Notes: a model not told the origin generated them from the sequence alone. 41,481 nt of DNA from CAZOHG01 sp964579725 (GCA_964579725.1 CAZOHG010000031.1:1-41481), one strand, 5' to 3'; positions 1 through 10,247 are shown, counted from the stretch's first letter. Numbers and translations are program-made.

Positions 1-625
1 CCAAACAAAAGAGTGATCGCATATTTTTTCATTTTGTTCACCTCACGTTTTGTGCTTGTGCCAAAGGGAAATTCAAATTTTGAGCCAAAAAAACGCACAA
101 ACACAGGGAAAAACAGAACAATTCAGAATTACTTGTTATTTCAAGAGTTAACTAAAAACTACGAACAAAAAACACCAAAAATTTTGCCCCCAAACTGAAT
201 CAAACAAAGGCACGTCCGCCGGTGTCCGCGAACACGCTTGAGACACCGTTTGACATTGTTGTTCGATGTTTAAATGTAAACAAAATTTAAAAAAAATCAA
301 GGGGGATTTTAAGCGAGGACAAAATTTTCCCGCAGCCGATTCTCGAGCTCTTTCTCATTTGATTTCGAGCGGAAAAATGGGCAACCATTCATTGGACATT
401 TTGTTCCTTCAAAAAATCGGGGCGAAAAATCCTGCTCCGGTAATTTTCGAGAATCGGTCGTCAGAATGAAAGTACCTCTCGAGAATCCGGCAAAACCCTT
501 TCCGGCCAGTTCCGCACACCGTCGTTTTTCCCATTTCTTACCCAACACAAACACCGGCAGTTTTTGCTTGAAACACGGCACTTGTTTTGGTATTTTAAAA
601 TCACAAACGGGACGGAAAACTTCAC
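1..625. other. Left-edge region without a convincing gene
   Basis: AT-rich sequence with only short open frames that lack a ribosome site and have low-complexity Lys/Asn-rich translations. An imperfect dyad (CGGTGTC at 220-226, GACACCG at 242-248) and a TTGACA hexamer at 250-255 without a good -10 are the only structures noticed. It may hold the upstream regulatory region of the gene starting at 626. Confidence 0.5.
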
Positions 626-2920
626 ATGACTCTTTTTGTTCGAAAAAAAAGTCCGAGTAAACGGCCGGTTTTTCTCACGTGGCCGGTTTTTGTAATTGGA
701 TTCGCGGCAACCCTATCACAAATCGTCTTTTTGCGCGAACTCATGGTCGTGTTCTCCGGCAACGAGCTTTCGCTTGCCATTGTTCTCGCAAGCTGGCTTT
801 TCTGGACTTCCTTAGGTAGCGGCGTTCTCGAGAGAATTCTGCCGGTTCGCCAACGGCCGGAACGCCGTCTGGGATTTACTCAAATGGCTTTGGCGGTTCT
901 CCTCCCCGCTTCTCTGGTTTTTATTCGTGCCAGCCTGACGCTTTTCCACCGCGTTCCCGGTGAAATCCCCGGGCTCATGCCCATTTTCTGGATTTCGCTG
1001 CTGTCCACAGGCCCCTTTTGCTTGCTTTCGGGGTGGGCTTTTGCCCTCTCGGGGAATTTCCTCACGGCGGCAGAAAAATCCCCCGCCGACTCCGTCGGGA
1101 AGGTTTATTTTGCAGAAGCAGCCGGTGCTGCTTTGGGCGGATTTTTGGTTAGTCTTTTTCTGCTTAAAATCTGGAATTCGGCGGAAATCCTCGGTCTTGC
1201 CGCTTGCTTTGAATTTCTTTCCGGTGCTCTTTTGCTCGGCTTGACCTCCAAAAACCGATTGTCTTTCGGTATTTGGATTTTATTCGCTTTGTCCTTTTGG
1301 GCAGTTGCCATTTTTGAAACGCCGGTTCTTCAACGGAAAAGCCTCGTTTTGCGCTGGAAAAATCAAACCCTCCTGACCAGTCAAAACACCATTTACCAAA
1401 AGATTACCCTCACGCGGTTGGGAGAACAGACCAATTTCTACCAAAATGGGTTGTTGTCTTTTTCTATTCCGGACCCGTTGGGTGCCGAGGAAGCCACCCA
1501 GTTTGCCCTGTTGGAACATCCGGCGCCTCAACAGGTTTTGCTGATTGGCGGAGGTTTAGGGGGACAACTTCCGAAAATTTTGGCTCACCCCACCGTTCGG
1601 AACCTTGATTACGTAGAGCTGGACCCCGTTCTGGTAAAACTTGGAAAGCGTTTCGTTCCGGGCGCCGCGAAATGGCTACATTCCCCCAAAATCCACGTAG
1701 AATTTTGCGACGCCCGACTTTTTTTGCGGCGGTCGCACACCCGTTACGATGTGATTATTTTGAACGCCCCACCTCCTTACACGGCTCAACTAAACCGACT
1801 TTACACGCGTGAATTTTTCACACTCGTGTCCCGACATTTAAAAAAGGGCGGCGTTTTTACGTTTGCCCTCCCTTCCTCCGAAAATTTTATTGACCGTGAC
1901 CTTGCCCTTCTCCTCACCACCTTTCGGCAAACCTTGCGGCAGGCTTTTCCACAAGTTCTTCTGTTGCCCGGCTCCAAAGCGCATTTTTTGGCTTCCAACG
2001 AAAAGGGCGTTTTGACCGACGATTACCACATTTTGGTTTCACGTCTACAAACCCGCGGCGTTCGCAACCTGTTTATTAGTCCCTACTACCTGCCCTACCG
2101 TCTTTCTCCGGAACGCTTGCGCAGCTTCAACCGGCAATTGGACAAGGTACCACCCAATCAACCGGTAAACACCGACTTTCGACCGTTGGCCTATTACTAC
2201 GACATTCTTCTTTGGAGCACCTATTTTTTCACAGGAACGCGTAACTTTTTACGACAAGCGGCGCACTTGCCGCGCGCAGTTTTTCCGCTCGCTTTCGTGG
2301 GCCTTTATTTCCTCTTGTTTTTGGGATTAGGATTCAAAAAGAAACGACTGAATGTGCAGGTAGGGCTCTCCATTTTTACCATCGGCTTTACAGAAATTAC
2401 GCTGGAGGTTTTGCTAATTCTCGCCTTTCAACTTATTTACGGCTACGCCTACTACTGGCTTTCCCTAATCGTGACCTTTTTCATGGGAGGGTTGGCCTTG
2501 GGGGCGGGATCAGCCCTTCACCTGAAACAAGACCCTCGCAAAACCTACCGGCACTTTCGATGGGTGCAGTTTGCGGCGGCACTTGTCCCCTTTCTTTTCA
2601 TTGTTTCCTTCACTGGGCTACACGGACGGAACGTGCCGGTCGTTTTCGTGGACACTATTTTTGCGCTGCTGGCGGTGGGCGGCGGGTTTTTAGGAGGATT
2701 TCAATTCCCGCTGGGAAATCGCCTTTTTCGGCGGGGGGATCATTCGCAGCGCAGTTCCTGGGGAACGTTGTACAGCCTGGACCTTTTGGGTGCCGTTTTC
2801 GGAGCACTTTCAATCGCCACGCTCATTTTACCTTTGTTCGGGCTGATTCACACTTTGCTCCTGCTTTCACTGGCAAACGGCCTAACGTGGGCCACCCTGC
2901 TGGTCACAAATGAGGTGTGA
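626..2920 (+). CDS. Membrane protein with embedded spermidine-synthase-like domain
   Basis: A 764-residue protein with hydrophobic membrane segments at about residues 18-230, a soluble Rossmann methyltransferase/aminopropyltransferase-like domain at about 245-470, and more membrane segments at about 545-760. The S-adenosyl-binding signature GGGLGG (308-313) and the acidic pair in ELDP (331-334) are visible. The later segment TAQLNRLYTREFF is the conserved part of the 'fused MFS/spermidine synthase' family. The usual catalytic Asp motif (D-S/T-S/T-D-P) is replaced by NAPPP (380-384), so classical aminopropyl transfer is doubtful. The start is the first ATG; the ribosome site is weak. It converges on the TPR gene and appears to be a single-gene unit. 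The family is secure, the substrate unknown. Confidence 0.85.
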   Translation: MTLFVRKKSPSKRPVFLTWPVFVIGFAATLSQIVFLRELMVVFSGNELSLAIVLASWLFWTSLGSGVLERILPVRQRPERRLGFTQMALAVLLPASLVFIRASLTLFHRVPGEIPGLMPIFWISLLSTGPFCLLSGWAFALSGNFLTAAEKSPADSVGKVYFAEAAGAALGGFLVSLFLLKIWNSAEILGLAACFEFLSGALLLGLTSKNRLSFGIWILFALSFWAVAIFETPVLQRKSLVLRWKNQTLLTSQNTIYQKITLTRLGEQTNFYQNGLLSFSIPDPLGAEEATQFALLEHPAPQQVLLIGGGLGGQLPKILAHPTVRNLDYVELDPVLVKLGKRFVPGAAKWLHSPKIHVEFCDARLFLRRSHTRYDVIILNAPPPYTAQLNRLYTREFFTLVSRHLKKGGVFTFALPSSENFIDRDLALLLTTFRQTLRQAFPQVLLLPGSKAHFLASNEKGVLTDDYHILVSRLQTRGVRNLFISPYYLPYRLSPERLRSFNRQLDKVPPNQPVNTDFRPLAYYYDILLWSTYFFTGTRNFLRQAAHLPRAVFPLAFVGLYFLLFLGLGFKKKRLNVQVGLSIFTIGFTEITLEVLLILAFQLIYGYAYYWLSLIVTFFMGGLALGAGSALHLKQDPRKTYRHFRWVQFAAALVPFLFIVSFTGLHGRNVPVVFVDTIFALLAVGGGFLGGFQFPLGNRLFRRGDHSQRSSWGTLYSLDLLGAVFGALSIATLILPLFGLIHTLLLLSLANGLTWATLLVTNEV

Positions 2921-2991
2921 TCTCAATCGGTTGAAAAACGGACGTCAAAAGTAATGCGAGTTAAAATTCCCTCGGACAAAAAAACACCGGT

Positions 2992-5900
2992 CTATTTGCC
3001 GCGCAATCCAGCGTCGATTTCCTGAATCCGCTTCAGAGCCACTTTGCCGTAGTCGCTACCGGCCCCTCGTTCCTTCACAATCTTCTCAAAGATGGCCCGA
3101 GCTTTCTCCGGCCGATTCAGCTTTAAGTAGGCCAACCCGGCTTCGTATTCCGCCGTAACATCCCAGGGCAGTTTGCTCGGTTTGGCCATGTACCGAACTT
3201 TCAAAAATTCGGAAATGGCTCGCTCGAATTGTCCCATTTTGTAGTAGCTTTCGCCGATCCAGTACTGGATTTCGGCCTCCGTTTCGGCATCCGCCTGGGG
3301 AAGAAGCTTTTTCAAATAGTCAATGGCACGGTCGTATTCCTGCAGACGAATGGTGTAAATCGCCATTTGAATTTTCTGGTTGAACACGTCCGGATCGTCT
3401 GGAAAGGCCTGAATAAACTGCCGCGTCGCCGTTAAGGCGGAATCCCACATTCCCAAATCGGAGTACACTTTCATTAAGTACCGCATGGCGGTTTTTTTGA
3501 CCTTCTGGGAAGGGTTGTGCGCCAACACCTGCTTGAAGGCAGCTAGGGCATTGTCAAATTGTTTGGATTTGTAGTAAAAGTCACCCAAAGTCAAATAAAC
3601 CAGCGGCAACACCTGACTCTTGGGGTATTTTCGCGGCAGAGGGGTTAAAATTTTCAGGGCTTTTTCCACCTTGTTGGTCACCAAATACACACGCCCGATT
3701 CCGTATTCTCCGTAAGGCCGCCACTTGGTGTGTTTGTATTTTCCGGCCACCAATTTGTAATTTTTCACGGCTCGGTCAAAGTTCTTTTGCTCGACGTAAT
3801 AATTGCCGAAATTGTAGTAGATTTCCGCTAAATAGGCGCCAATTGCTTTGTAGGATTTTTCAAAAGTCTTGGTTTCCTTCCGCGCTTGGGCAATTTTTCC
3901 CAGATGAATGAGGCACAAAATTTCCCGCGCCTTTAACTCCGGTTTGGTCAAATCGTCGCTACCGGACGTCAAAAGCTGTTGGTAATTTTTAAGAGCGGCT
4001 GCAAAATTCTCTTGCTCGAACTGAATGTCTGCCAATCGGCGCCTGACTTCTTGTTGAAATGTCGGGTTTGTGTTAGATGCCAGTACCAGAGTGTAGATCT
4101 CAGCCGCCTGACGTAAATCCCCCGATTTTTTGGAAATGTCCGCCATGAGCTTAAGCGCGTCCGCAACGTGCCGCCCATTCGGGTAATTGGCCACATATTG
4201 GCGGAGGGCTTGAACCGCTTGAACCGGCTTATTTTGCTTAACCAAAATCAGTCCCCGGGCAAATTGAAAATCGGCTTCTTTTTCCGGGTGGATTTTGCGG
4301 ACCTGGTCAAAAACTTGTAGCGCCCGGCTGTACTGTCCCAACTGAAAATAAATGTCTCCCAGGCGGGTTTGCGCGCTGTCGGCAAAATCCGTGTAATAAA
4401 AATTCCGAACCACACTCTCGTAAGCGTTCAGAGCTTCCTTGAATTTGCGCTGTTCTTGAAAAAGTTCGGCCAGCCGAAAATTGGCCAGGGCCGCCGAGAG
4501 ACCGTTGGGAAACGCCTTCAAATAGCGGGTAAATTGAGACGCAGCTTCCGCAAAATGTCCCGAGCGGAAGGCTTGTTCAGCCAGTTGACTCATTGCCCTG
4601 TCTGCCCAAAGGGAATGGGGCGCCAAAGCGACCACCTTTTCAAAATAGCGCCCGGCGTTTCCCGTTGAATCTGCAGGAATTTGACTTTTGACTTCCAAAA
4701 GGGTTTGCCCCAGCCGGAAAAAGATTTGCGGATTTTGGGCACTTTCCGGGTAAGCTAACAGTAATTTGGACAGCGCTCGGTATTCGGCGAGCGGGGTTCC
4801 GCGCCCTTTTTCCAACTCGATTTTCTGGAAAAGCACATCCGCCGCCAGGCCATTTGTGGGAAATCGACTTAAAAATCGTCCGTAAATGCTGTCCGCACTG
4901 TCTCTGTACGCTATGGCAGACTCGTTTTGGGGATTGGCTTCGGCCAAATATTGGTACGCTTTGCCCATTTGAAACAAAATTTGCGGAATGTAATCGGGCG
5001 CTCGTCTCTCTTTTAAAATGAGCTGTCCCAAAGCGACGGTATTGCCGTAGTCTTTGAGCTGCTCAAAATTCAGTTTGAAAAGGGCGTACAGGGCGTCTTC
5101 CCTTCCCTTTTCCAGCAAAACCGAAGCCATTAAACTGGCCAGACGCTTAACGGATCCCTCTAAATCCGTGTTTTCGTAGCGCTTGTACCACTCCAACCGT
5201 TTTAGGGCCTGGGGTAAAAGCGGACTGCCCGGATATTCCAAAAGAAACTTTCGGTAATCGCTTAAAGCCGCCGTTTTTTGTCCCAACTTTTCTTCACACC
5301 GAGCCACACCAAAGGCAGCGTCGTCCGCAAAAACGCTTCGTGGGAAATCCTTGAGCACCTGATCGTACTCCTTAAGTGCCAGAGCGTAGGCCTTGCGATT
5401 GGTTTCGTCCAAGCGAGCCAATTGAAAGGACACCCGGGCCGCACGGGGCGATTGGGGGAAACGCTTCAGGAAGATTTCCATGGCCCCTCGCGCCGACTGA
5501 AATTTCTTGAGGCTTAAAAAATCGTCAATTTCATGCAACTCGGCTTTTTCCACAAAAGGGCGGGCAGGCCGTGGAACACGTTTCATCTGGCGAATCGTTT
5601 CCAGAAAGCCCAAAGCTCCCTCAAAATCCAGCATTTTTTCACTGGAAACCGCCGCCCCAAACAGGGCTTGGACTTTTCGGAGCGAGTCCCCGCTCGCCTC
5701 CGCCACACTTTTGTACAGGCGCAGGCTTTCGGGAAAATCCCCCAAAACGAAGTTCGTTTTGGCCAACTGCAGTTGAATCGCCAGACGAGTGGTGTCCGCC
5801 GAAGCAAATGGCAAGCCGCTTTGGAAAGAGCCTTTGGCCGCCGTCCAGTTTCCCAGCTTTTCATTCAACAACCCGAGCAGGACGTAGGCCTGCGCCCGAA

Positions 5901-6648
5901 AATTCTGGGGAGCTGCTTCGTCGGCCGCCACCTGTTGGTACAACCCGCGGGCTGCGGAAAGACGTCCCAATTCCTCAAAAACCGCTCCTTTTTTCAAAAG
6001 GGCTTGCGCACGTGCCGCAGCGTTTTTGGATTGACTAACCCGATCGAGGTAGCGCAAGCTGGTGGCCAAATCCCCGGATTTTCGGAAAGACTCCGCCAGT
6101 TTTAGACGTGCCCTGTCCACCCAGGTACTCTCGGGAAATTCTTTCACCACCCGAATCCACAATTCTCGACTCTTTTCCGTTCGACCGAGCTTTTCGTAAA
6201 TTGCGGCGGCTCGCATGAGTGCCTGCGGAGCCAAAGAACTTTTGGGGTAGTAAAGCGGTAAATTTTCAAAGGATTCCGCAGCTTTTTTCGGAAACCCCAG
6301 CATTTCGTACGCCTTGCCGATGGTTAATTGTGCTTCGTCCAAACGCTGAAACTGCGGGTAGCGCAAAATCAGTGTTTGAAATGCCTGAATAGCGCGATTG
6401 AACTTTCCTTCTTTGTACAAACACTGCCCGGCCAAAAATTGAGCCTCGGGAGCCCGGGGGCTGCTTCCGTATTTTTGAACGTAGTCCAAAAACTGGTCGG
6501 CAGCCAGATCGAACATTTTATCGGACATAAGGCGATTGGCGTAGACAAACAGCCGCTGTTCTTCGGAAGTCTGTCCCCGAAGGCTTCCGGCGGCATTTCC
6601 CAAAAATAGCAGAACAAGGAAAAAACTAAAATAACGTGCGGATTTCAT
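2992..6648 (-). CDS. Large periplasmic/outer-membrane TPR repeat protein
   Basis: A 1218-residue protein with an N-terminal signal peptide (hydrophobic stretch at about 8-24, cleavage plausible near the Gly-Gln following SLR). The rest is built of tetratricopeptide repeats, with recurrent patterns such as Y-x-K-A-x-x-x-F and 'YP-x-S-x-x-A-x-x-A'. The repeats resemble the BamD/YbgF/CpoB type found in envelope proteins of Gram-negative bacteria. The ATG overlaps the stop of pcrA by 4 bases (ATGA) and has a GGAGA ribosome site inside the end of pcrA, so it is translationally coupled as the last gene of the mltG-pcrA-TPR operon. It probably acts as a scaffold in the periplasm or at the outer membrane; the partner is unknown. 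Confidence 0.88.
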   Translation of the reverse strand: MKSARYFSFFLVLLFLGNAAGSLRGQTSEEQRLFVYANRLMSDKMFDLAADQFLDYVQKYGSSPRAPEAQFLAGQCLYKEGKFNRAIQAFQTLILRYPQFQRLDEAQLTIGKAYEMLGFPKKAAESFENLPLYYPKSSLAPQALMRAAAIYEKLGRTEKSRELWIRVVKEFPESTWVDRARLKLAESFRKSGDLATSLRYLDRVSQSKNAAARAQALLKKGAVFEELGRLSAARGLYQQVAADEAAPQNFRAQAYVLLGLLNEKLGNWTAAKGSFQSGLPFASADTTRLAIQLQLAKTNFVLGDFPESLRLYKSVAEASGDSLRKVQALFGAAVSSEKMLDFEGALGFLETIRQMKRVPRPARPFVEKAELHEIDDFLSLKKFQSARGAMEIFLKRFPQSPRAARVSFQLARLDETNRKAYALALKEYDQVLKDFPRSVFADDAAFGVARCEEKLGQKTAALSDYRKFLLEYPGSPLLPQALKRLEWYKRYENTDLEGSVKRLASLMASVLLEKGREDALYALFKLNFEQLKDYGNTVALGQLILKERRAPDYIPQILFQMGKAYQYLAEANPQNESAIAYRDSADSIYGRFLSRFPTNGLAADVLFQKIELEKGRGTPLAEYRALSKLLLAYPESAQNPQIFFRLGQTLLEVKSQIPADSTGNAGRYFEKVVALAPHSLWADRAMSQLAEQAFRSGHFAEAASQFTRYLKAFPNGLSAALANFRLAELFQEQRKFKEALNAYESVVRNFYYTDFADSAQTRLGDIYFQLGQYSRALQVFDQVRKIHPEKEADFQFARGLILVKQNKPVQAVQALRQYVANYPNGRHVADALKLMADISKKSGDLRQAAEIYTLVLASNTNPTFQQEVRRRLADIQFEQENFAAALKNYQQLLTSGSDDLTKPELKAREILCLIHLGKIAQARKETKTFEKSYKAIGAYLAEIYYNFGNYYVEQKNFDRAVKNYKLVAGKYKHTKWRPYGEYGIGRVYLVTNKVEKALKILTPLPRKYPKSQVLPLVYLTLGDFYYKSKQFDNALAAFKQVLAHNPSQKVKKTAMRYLMKVYSDLGMWDSALTATRQFIQAFPDDPDVFNQKIQMAIYTIRLQEYDRAIDYLKKLLPQADAETEAEIQYWIGESYYKMGQFERAISEFLKVRYMAKPSKLPWDVTAEYEAGLAYLKLNRPEKARAIFEKIVKERGAGSDYGKVALKRIQEIDAGLRGK

Positions 6649-8894
6649 GAAAGAATCTCCAAATTCGCGTATTTAAAAACCAATTTTTTCTGCTCCTGAA
6701 TCCCATCGAAAAAAATGGTCAATTTTGCCTCGGGGCCCCGGCCTTCAATCCCCAAAATAATCCCCAATCCGAATTTGGGGTGTTTGACGTGCGCCCCCAC
6801 AAAAATCGGTTGGGGTTCCTGACTAAAATCTTCGTATTGGGGCATTTCTTGGGCGTGGCTTTCGCGCTTTTTGCGCGGGTAGGCAGGGGTCCGGCCGGCG
6901 GACGAGGCATTTCTCCCACCGTACGCGGAGCGGGAATGTCCGGGGAGTTCCAAAAATTCGGCGGGAATTTGTTTGACAAATTGGGAAACATGTTGGCTTT
7001 GGCCGCTTTGCAAATATTGCCGACGACTTCTGGCCCAGCTCAAATACACCTTTTCTTTGGCCCGCGTCAGGGCTACATAAAACAGGCGACGCTCTTCTTC
7101 CAATTCCTCGTCGATTTCCTTTGCCCGACGCAACGGAAACAGCCCTTCTTCCAAACCAGCTATAAAAACCACAGGGAATTCCAGTCCCTTGGCACTGTGA
7201 ATCGTCATTAGGGTCACTGAATTCGAGGCGTCGTCCCAGGTGTCGATGTCGGAAACCAGCGAAACTTCCTCCAAAAACATTTCCAGCGTAGCCTTTTCCC
7301 GCGTGTTTGAAAATTCCGTAATGGCGGACATCAATTCAACAATATTGTCGTACCGGTTCAGCGCCTCTTCGGTTCCTTTCGTTCGGTAGAATTCCCTCAG
7401 TCCGATTTCATCGGTCAACACGCTGGCCAGTTCTTTTAGCGAAAGGGTGGCTTTCAGTTCAATATATTTTTGAAAAAGTCGGTACACTTCAACAACACGG
7501 TTTTTCATGGGACGAGAAAGCCCGGCGACTTCCGGGGCGCGTCCAAGGGCTTCGAGAAGAGAAAGTTTGTTCTCCGAGGCAAAAGCCTGTAAACGCTGCA
7601 GGGTGACAGCTCCGATGCTTCGCGGCGGAAAATTAATAATGCGTGCCAGACTCACACTGTCACTGGGATTGGCAATGACGCGCAGATAGGCGAGAAAATC
7701 TTTAATCTCTTTGCGTTCGTAGAATTTTTGGCCGCCTACAATGGTGTACGCAATTGTGCTGCGGCGCAAGGCATCTTCGATGGCACGCGATTGGGCATTG
7801 GTGCGGTACAAAATCACAAAATCCTTGAAATTTCGCTTGTTTTTTGAAATTTCCCGGCGAATGGTGTCGGCAATGTAGCGACCTTCCGCCATCTCGTCGC
7901 CGGATTCCAGAACCGTGATTTTTTCCCCGTCGTCCCGTTCCGTCCACAGGCGTTTGGCTTTGCGCTGTACATTGTTTTTGACCACGGCGTAGGCGGCTTC
8001 CAAAATATTGCGTGTGGAACGGTAGTTTTGTTCCAAGCGGAAAACACGACAATCCGGGAATTGCTGTTCGAACTCCAAAATATTTCGAACCTCGGCACCC
8101 CGCCACCGGTAAATCGATTGGTCGTCGTCCCCGACCACAAACACATTTCGACTTTTTCGTCCCAAAGCCATGACCAACTGATTCTGCGCCAAGTTGGTGT
8201 CCTGGTACTCGTCCACAAGAATGTAGCGGAATTTTTCCTGATATTTTTGCAGCACTTTTGGAAAGCTTTCAAAAAGCTGTACAGGCAGGTTGATTAAATC
8301 GTCAAAATCCATGGCGTTGTTGGCTCGCAGAAAACCCGTGTAATGCCGGTAAATCTTCTCCACTACTTCGTCTTCGCCGGAGCGAATTTCCCGACGAAAC
8401 TGATCCGGTGAGATCATTTTGTTTTTCAGATTGGAAATCTTCCGCTGCACGTCGTTGACGGAATGGTCTTGCAGCGAGATGTGCAGATCTTCCATGATTT
8501 TTTTGAGTGCCCGTTTCTGGTCGTCCACATCGTAAATGGCAAAATTCCGCTTGTAGCCAAGGTACTGCGCTTCGAAACGCAAAATACGGGCAAAAACCGA
8601 ATGAAAGGTTCCCACCCACAGGTTCTTAAAATTCCGGCCCAGGAGGGATTGAATTCGTAGCTTCATTTCCTGCGCCGCCTTGTTGGTAAAGGTGACGGCC
8701 AGAATTTCGTGAGGATGAAATGCCTTTTTCGTCAAAAGATAGGCAATGCGGTGTGTCAGCACGCGGGTTTTACCGCTTCCCGCTCCAGCCAGAACCAACA
8801 CGGGGCCGAGGGGAGCTTCCACTACAGCCCGTTGCACAGTATTCAAATTCCGTAACAAGTTTTCCAATTTCCCTTTTTGTTGTTTTGATTTCAT
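6645..8894 (-). CDS. pcrA: ATP-dependent DNA helicase PcrA/UvrD
   Basis: Superfamily 1A 3'-5' DNA helicase used in repair and in clearing replication obstacles; cytoplasmic. The motifs appear in order: Walker A GAGSGKT, Walker B VDEYQDTN, motif III GDDDQSIYRWRGA, motif IV QNYRST, motif V TIHSAKGLEF and motif VI VALTRAKEKVYLSW. The C-terminal 60 residues (HPKFGLGIILGIEG) match the Tudor-like tail typical of PcrA, favouring that name over UvrD. The ATG at 8894 was chosen because family homology starts with the following LENLLRNLNTVQ. The frame stays open to 9020 but that extension has no homology. About 749 residues, normal for the family. It lies downstream of mltG. Confidence 0.95.
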   Translation of the reverse strand: MKSKQQKGKLENLLRNLNTVQRAVVEAPLGPVLVLAGAGSGKTRVLTHRIAYLLTKKAFHPHEILAVTFTNKAAQEMKLRIQSLLGRNFKNLWVGTFHSVFARILRFEAQYLGYKRNFAIYDVDDQKRALKKIMEDLHISLQDHSVNDVQRKISNLKNKMISPDQFRREIRSGEDEVVEKIYRHYTGFLRANNAMDFDDLINLPVQLFESFPKVLQKYQEKFRYILVDEYQDTNLAQNQLVMALGRKSRNVFVVGDDDQSIYRWRGAEVRNILEFEQQFPDCRVFRLEQNYRSTRNILEAAYAVVKNNVQRKAKRLWTERDDGEKITVLESGDEMAEGRYIADTIRREISKNKRNFKDFVILYRTNAQSRAIEDALRRSTIAYTIVGGQKFYERKEIKDFLAYLRVIANPSDSVSLARIINFPPRSIGAVTLQRLQAFASENKLSLLEALGRAPEVAGLSRPMKNRVVEVYRLFQKYIELKATLSLKELASVLTDEIGLREFYRTKGTEEALNRYDNIVELMSAITEFSNTREKATLEMFLEEVSLVSDIDTWDDASNSVTLMTIHSAKGLEFPVVFIAGLEEGLFPLRRAKEIDEELEEERRLFYVALTRAKEKVYLSWARSRRQYLQSGQSQHVSQFVKQIPAEFLELPGHSRSAYGGRNASSAGRTPAYPRKKRESHAQEMPQYEDFSQEPQPIFVGAHVKHPKFGLGIILGIEGRGPEAKLTIFFDGIQEQKKLVFKYANLEILS

Positions 8895-9025
8895 TAAACT
8901 TAGGTCGTCACAAAATTGAACGTTCACTGCAAATGGTTTGCCTAACAATCGAGCTAAATCGAGAAGGAACACCACGGAATACCAGTCCGTTCCGCAGCAA
9001 AAGAGCTGCTTCCTCGGCAATTGAG

Positions 9026-10093
9026 CTACGATTTTTTCTTCGAGAGACGCAGCTTTCGGTAATAGGCACGCCGGATTCGGTCTAACCGGCGTTTTGCCTT
9101 CAAATGTTGAGCCAATGTGTAGGAAAACGTGTGGGTTCCGTCACCATTGGCTACAAAATACAGGTACTTCACGGGGGCCGGATAAAGCGCCGCGAGAATC
9201 GATTCCTTGCCCGGGTTGTTAATGGGCCCGGGGGGAAGCCCCGGGTAACGATAGGTGTTGTAGGGGGAATCGATCTGCAAATCCCGCTTTAACAACCGTC
9301 TGGGGCCGTCGGGCAGCAAAAATTGGATGGTCGGAGACGCCTGCAGCAACATGCCTCGTTTTAGACGGTTGTGGTAAACGGCTGAAATCAACGCCCTCTC
9401 ACTGTCGACGCGCGCTTCACCTTCAATGATTGAAGCCAGCGTAACCACCTGGTGAACAGACCACCCCATTTTTCGGGTGCGTGCCTTCAGGGAATCATTA
9501 AAAACCCTCCAAAAATGCGAAACCAGCGTCCGCAGCACCAGAGGTGCCTTTACCCCGTAAGCAAAAAAGTAGGTGTCCGGGAAGAGATAGCCCTCCAGGC
9601 TGTTGGCCGAAACTCCCAATTCGTGCACAAAGGCAGTGTCCCGAACAAGAGCAAGAAACCGGGCGGAATCAAGCCCCACTTTGCGCTGAAAAATACCTGC
9701 GATTTTCTCCGACCGAAGGCCCTCGGGAATCGAGACTTTGATTTCTGCCGCTTCCCCCTTTTCCAAAAGTGCAATCAGACGGGCATTCGAAACATTTTGG
9801 GGTAGCTGGTAAAAACCTGCTTTTAATTTTGTTCTCGCCCCGAAAATTTTGACAGCTACCAAAAAGTGGTCCACCCGGGAAATCAGGTGCTTTTCCTTCA
9901 AGATGTGCGCAATCTCCCTGGCGTTGGCACCCTTTTCAATCATCACCGGGATTTTGCGGTTCGGGTTACCGGGATTCGGAAGGTAAAGCGCCAGTCCCAA
10001 CCAGACGAGAAAACCAAAAATCAAAAAAAAGGCTCCGCCCCCTGCGTAAAGTGCCCGCTTTTTTCGGTGGGTTTTTGTTTCTTTTTCCGTCAT
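9026..10093 (-). CDS. mltG: Endolytic murein transglycosylase MltG (YceG)
   Basis: An inner-membrane-anchored enzyme that cleaves nascent peptidoglycan strands and so sets glycan chain termination. A Lys/Arg-rich cytoplasmic tail is followed by one membrane helix (about 17-37), a LysM-like region (about 47-110) and the YceG catalytic domain. The catalytic Glu is Glu224 in the motif ASIIEGEA. The conserved SPYNTYRYPGLPPGPI and YLYFVANGDGTHTF blocks are present. The start is an ATG with AAGGA placed 5 bases upstream. Length (355 aa) is normal. It is the first gene of the mltG-pcrA-TPR operon, separated from the upstream NUDIX gene by two hairpins. Confidence 0.95.
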   Translation of the reverse strand: MTEKETKTHRKKRALYAGGGAFFLIFGFLVWLGLALYLPNPGNPNRKIPVMIEKGANAREIAHILKEKHLISRVDHFLVAVKIFGARTKLKAGFYQLPQNVSNARLIALLEKGEAAEIKVSIPEGLRSEKIAGIFQRKVGLDSARFLALVRDTAFVHELGVSANSLEGYLFPDTYFFAYGVKAPLVLRTLVSHFWRVFNDSLKARTRKMGWSVHQVVTLASIIEGEARVDSERALISAVYHNRLKRGMLLQASPTIQFLLPDGPRRLLKRDLQIDSPYNTYRYPGLPPGPINNPGKESILAALYPAPVKYLYFVANGDGTHTFSYTLAQHLKAKRRLDRIRRAYYRKLRLSKKKS

Positions 10094-10160
10094 TTCTTTC
10101 CTTGAAATTGAACAGGCAGCGCCGTTCCCCTCTACGCTTTTTCATGGTTTCTGCCGGTAC

Positions 10161-10191
10161 AAAGAAAAAGAACCCGCAAACAGTTTGCGGG
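10161..10191 (-). terminator. Intrinsic terminator after ggt-NUDIX
   Basis: Perfect 8-bp arms CCCGCAAA (10173-10180) and TTTGCGGG (10184-10191) with a 3-base loop. On the minus strand the stem is followed by a T-rich tract (complement of 10161-10172). It would stop transcription leaving the NUDIX gene before mltG. Confidence 0.7.
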
Positions 10192-10225
10192 AAGCTTCCC
10201 CTTCACCGAAATCATTGTTCACAAA

Positions 10226-10247
10226 AAAAGGGATTTACATCCCTTTT
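10226..10247. terminator. Second hairpin between NUDIX and mltG, possibly bidirectional
   Basis: Arms AAAAGGGAT (10226-10234) and ATCCCTTTT (10239-10247) around TTAC, so a T-run follows the stem in both directions. It lies 35 bp from the hairpin at 10173-10191. The stem is A/T-rich outside a 5-bp core and so weaker than its neighbour. Confidence 0.5.

Noticed and set aside
5533..6105. 190-residue plus-strand frame opposite the TPR gene
   Set aside because: No homology and no start signals; the TPR reading is continuous through it.
8895..9025. tRNA-like string on the minus strand (GTAGCTCAATTG) between mltG and pcrA
   Set aside because: It overlaps the mltG stop. No T-arm (GGTTCRA) or closing acceptor stem could be drawn, and the apparent anticodon loop has six bases.
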